The notes beneath the pieces were generated by a model. The model ran no database searches, had not been told where the DNA came from, and saw only the letters and a program-made list of their open reading frames with translations. A stretch of DNA of 9,018 bases, from contig CAKROE010000089.1 in NCBI GenBank assembly GCA_934371915.1, positions 1 to 9,018 of the forward strand, written 5' to 3'. The DNA is from an uncultured Blautia sp. Its GTDB lineage: Bacteria > Bacillota > Clostridia > Lachnospirales > Lachnospiraceae. Within the stretch, counting starts at the first letter, position 1. Each line of letters begins with the position of its first letter. Position numbers and translations under genes: made by a program. Positions 7,233 to 9,018 of the stretch are shown one piece after another.

Positions 7233-8441
7233 TTATAACATTTTTTCAAGTTCTTCTCTGATAGCAAGGATGAAGTCACGGCTGTTCAGTACCGTCGGAT
7301 TTTCGATGCTGGTGATCAGTGCAAGGTCTTTGGTCATCTTGCCGCTTTCAATTGTAGAAAGAGTTGCTTTCTCCAGTTTGTCCGCAAAATCAGAAAGCTC
7401 CTGATTGCCGTCCAGTTCGCCACGTTTGCGGAGTGCTCCTGTCCATGCAAAGATCGTTGCTACGGAGTTCGTAGAGGTCTCTTTACCCTCCAGATGACGA
7501 TAGTAATGTCTCTGAACAGTTCCGTGTGCAGCTTCGTATTCGTAATAACCCTGTGGGGAAACCAGTACAGAAGTCATCATTGCAAGTGAACCAAATGCGG
7601 AAGAAACCATATCGCTCATAACGTCTCCGTCATAGTTCTTGCATGCCCAGATAAATCCGCCTTCTGCTTTCATGACACGTGCAACGATATCATCAATCAG
7701 GCTGTAGAAATATGTCAGACCTGCTTCTTCGAATTTATCTTTAAATTCTGTATCAAAAATTGTCTGGAATACTTCCTTAAATTTAGCATCGTATGTTTTG
7801 GAAATGGTATCTTTCGCGCCAAACCAAACGTCCTGCTTTGTATCAAGCGCATAGTTGAAGCAGCTTCTTGCAAAGCTTTCGATGGATGCAGACATATTGT
7901 GCATACCCATCGCAACTCCCGGTGCTTTAAATTCCTGTACAAGAGAACGTTTCTCTTCACCGTCTTCTGATGTATAAACAAGTTCTACTTTACCAGGTTT
8001 GTCAATGTACATCTCGGTATTTTTATAAATGTCTCCGTATGCATGACGGGCAAGCGTGATCGGCTTTTTCCAGTTGCGTACGCATGGCTCGATTCCCTTT
8101 ACAACGATCGGTGCACGGAAAACTGTTCCGTCAAGGATCGCACGGATCGTACCGTTCGGGCTCTTGTACATCTTCTTCAGATCGTATTCATCCATACGTG
8201 CATGATTCGGTGTGATTGTCGCACATTTTACTGCAACGCCATATTTCTTCGTAGCTTCTGCTGCATCGATCGTTACCTGATCGTCTGTCTCATTACGATA
8301 ATTCAGTCCAAGATCGTAGTACTCTGTATTCAGATCAATAAACGGAAGAAGGAGCTCATCCTTGATCATCTTCCAGAGGATTCTTGTCATCTCATCTCCG
8401 TCCATTTCTACCAGCGGTGTCGTCATTTGAATTTTTTTCAT
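7233..8441 (-). CDS. icd: NADP-dependent isocitrate dehydrogenase, eukaryote-like type II
   Basis: The 402-aa enzyme oxidatively decarboxylates isocitrate to 2-oxoglutarate with NADP+, in the cytosol as a homodimer. In a fermenting anaerobe this mainly feeds glutamate synthesis and NADPH supply. The sequence follows the eukaryotic/type II family along its length: [11 protein letters not shown] (11-21), KSPNGTIR (93-100; isocitrate-binding Ser94, Arg100), Arg109, RHAYGD (132-137; catalytic Tyr135), LIDD (248-251), [10 protein letters not shown] (268-277; metal-binding Asp273 and Asp277) and [10 protein letters not shown] (304-313). Arg311 and His312 match the residues that fix NADP specificity in the human enzyme. 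The ATG at 8441 is chosen for GGGAG (8449-8453) 7 nt upstream and for the family's usual N-terminus. An in-frame GTG at 8492 would add a basic 17-residue tail. No citrate synthase or aconitase gene is adjacent. It appears monocistronic. Confidence 0.97.
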   Translation of the reverse strand: MKKIQMTTPLVEMDGDEMTRILWKMIKDELLLPFIDLNTEYYDLGLNYRNETDDQVTIDAAEATKKYGVAVKCATITPNHARMDEYDLKKMYKSPNGTIRAILDGTVFRAPIVVKGIEPCVRNWKKPITLARHAYGDIYKNTEMYIDKPGKVELVYTSEDGEEKRSLVQEFKAPGVAMGMHNMSASIESFARSCFNYALDTKQDVWFGAKDTISKTYDAKFKEVFQTIFDTEFKDKFEEAGLTYFYSLIDDIVARVMKAEGGFIWACKNYDGDVMSDMVSSAFGSLAMMTSVLVSPQGYYEYEAAHGTVQRHYYRHLEGKETSTNSVATIFAWTGALRKRGELDGNQELSDFADKLEKATLSTIESGKMTKDLALITSIENPTVLNSRDFILAIREELEKML

Positions 8442-8510
8442 AATACGTCTCCCTTGCTTGATATCTGATTTTGTAATTGTTTTTCTTTTCACAATTCCAA
8501 GTTTCCTACT

Positions 8511-8539
8511 ATTCTATCTGAAAAAAGGATTTCCGTCAA
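8511..8539 (-). promoter_or_regulatory. Sigma-A promoter for icd
   Basis: On the minus strand TTGACG (8534-8539) and TAGAAT (8511-8516) are spaced by 17 nt. Transcription would start near 8504, giving a leader of about 63 nt. Its presence shows icd need not depend on the upstream protease gene. Confidence 0.8.
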
Positions 8540-8550
8540 TACTTTCAGCC

Positions 8551-8564
8551 TTTACTATAGTAAA
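8551..8564. promoter_or_regulatory. Perfect 14-bp palindrome upstream of the icd promoter
   Basis: TTTACTATAGTAAA is a perfect palindrome 11 bp upstream of the -35 box of icd (about -47 to -60) and 16 bp downstream of the protease stop codon. Its position fits an activator or regulator site. A gapless palindrome cannot form a useful hairpin of this size and lacks a GC-rich stem, so it is not a good terminator for the protease gene. The regulator, if any, is unknown. Confidence 0.4.
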
Positions 8565-8580
8565 ATTTTATAGCAAACTA

Positions 8581-9018
8581 TTATAGCGCCAGAAATTTTT
8601 GGCAGTCAAATTTCCCCCATCCCTGCTGATTTCTCGGCAGTCCCATGTCCTCCGTACTCTCCCGCAGCATCATTTTGATCTCAAGATTTGTGAGCAGCGG
8701 ATCTTTTTCCAATGCAAGCGCAATTGCTCCGGAAACCAGCGGAGTAGACATTGACGTGCCGCTTTTCATGCTGTACAGATTGCCCGCTCCGGGCGAACAT
8801 GCCATGATGTTTTTCCCCGGTGCCACCAGATCCGGTTTACACACACACTCAAACGTCGGCCCACGTCCTGAAACTGCCCGCTTCCCGGAAAGCATGTCGC
8901 TGGAACCGACTGTAATGATCTTTTTGCTGCACCCCGGAGCAGTGACGCTTCCCGGATCCGGTCCCTGATTGCCGGCCGCAGCAACCACCACAAGCCCTTC
9001 GTCCCACAGCTTTTCCAC
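8581..9018 (-). CDS. S8-family (subtilisin-like) serine protease, C-terminal part
   Basis: The reading frame is open at the right edge, so only the last 145 residues are seen and the true start is outside. The oxyanion-hole region VVVAAAGNQGPDPGS contains the conserved Asn at visible residue 17. It is followed by IITVGSSD, the SxRGPT block, KPDLVAPGKNI, and the catalytic serine motif SGTSMSTPLVSGAIAL (catalytic Ser at visible residue 89). The Asp and His of the triad must lie upstream. The frame ends directly after the catalytic domain, with no C-terminal extension, repeats or anchor. The closest recalled relatives are AprX-like intracellular subtilases. Five cysteines in 145 residues (visible positions 30, 58, 60, 74, 139) are more typical of a cytosolic protein in an anaerobe than of a secreted subtilisin. 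Localisation cannot be settled without the N-terminus. No typical terminator is seen after the stop codon. Confidence 0.9.
   Translation of the reverse strand: MEKLWDEGLVVVAAAGNQGPDPGSVTAPGCSKKIITVGSSDMLSGKRAVSGRGPTFECVCKPDLVAPGKNIMACSPGAGNLYSMKSGTSMSTPLVSGAIALALEKDPLLTNLEIKMMLRESTEDMGLPRNQQGWGKFDCQKFLAL

Overview
The window looks like a chromosomal, mostly housekeeping segment of a low-to-mid GC Firmicute, most likely a gut clostridium of the Lachnospiraceae type (Blautia/Dorea/Mediterraneibacter-like). This rests on the protein families and their resemblance to Bacillus/Clostridium versions, on strong AGGAGG-type ribosome binding sites, and on near-consensus sigma-A promoters. The genus is inferred from memory of these families, not from a search. 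I see no phage, transposon, CRISPR or tRNA/rRNA gene.

Layout from right to left, because most genes are on the minus strand. A subtilase-family serine protease enters from the right edge (C-terminal part only, 8581-9018). It is followed by a eukaryote-like NADP isocitrate dehydrogenase gene (icd, 7233-8441) with its own promoter and an unexplained perfect palindrome upstream. The only plus-strand gene is an ABC-F translation ATPase (ydiF-like, 5248-7164). It converges on icd, and a perfect 13-bp stem terminator lies between them. The ABC-F gene is divergent from rex (4438-5091); the 156-bp spacer holds two back-to-back promoters.

Downstream of rex, with no convincing terminator in between, come the bifunctional NAD(P)HX epimerase/dehydratase nnrE-nnrD (2844-4355), alanine racemase alr (1641-2807) and the MazF-type RNase toxin ndoA/endoA (1159-1506). 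These four genes could form one transcript. A new promoter then drives a soluble CorC-like CBS-domain protein (65-1006), whose 3' end overlaps by 31 nt the start of a YebC/PmpR-family gene leaving the window at the left edge.

Functional themes are redox cofactor sensing and repair (Rex senses NADH/NAD+, NnrE/D repairs hydrated NAD(P)H, Icd makes NADPH), cell-wall D-alanine supply (Alr), and control of translation or RNA (ABC-F, EndoA, YebC). I found no clearly new multi-gene system. The points most worth a second look are the toxin gene without a visible antitoxin, the rex-nnrD linkage, and the palindromes in the regulatory regions of rex, icd and the CorC-like gene.
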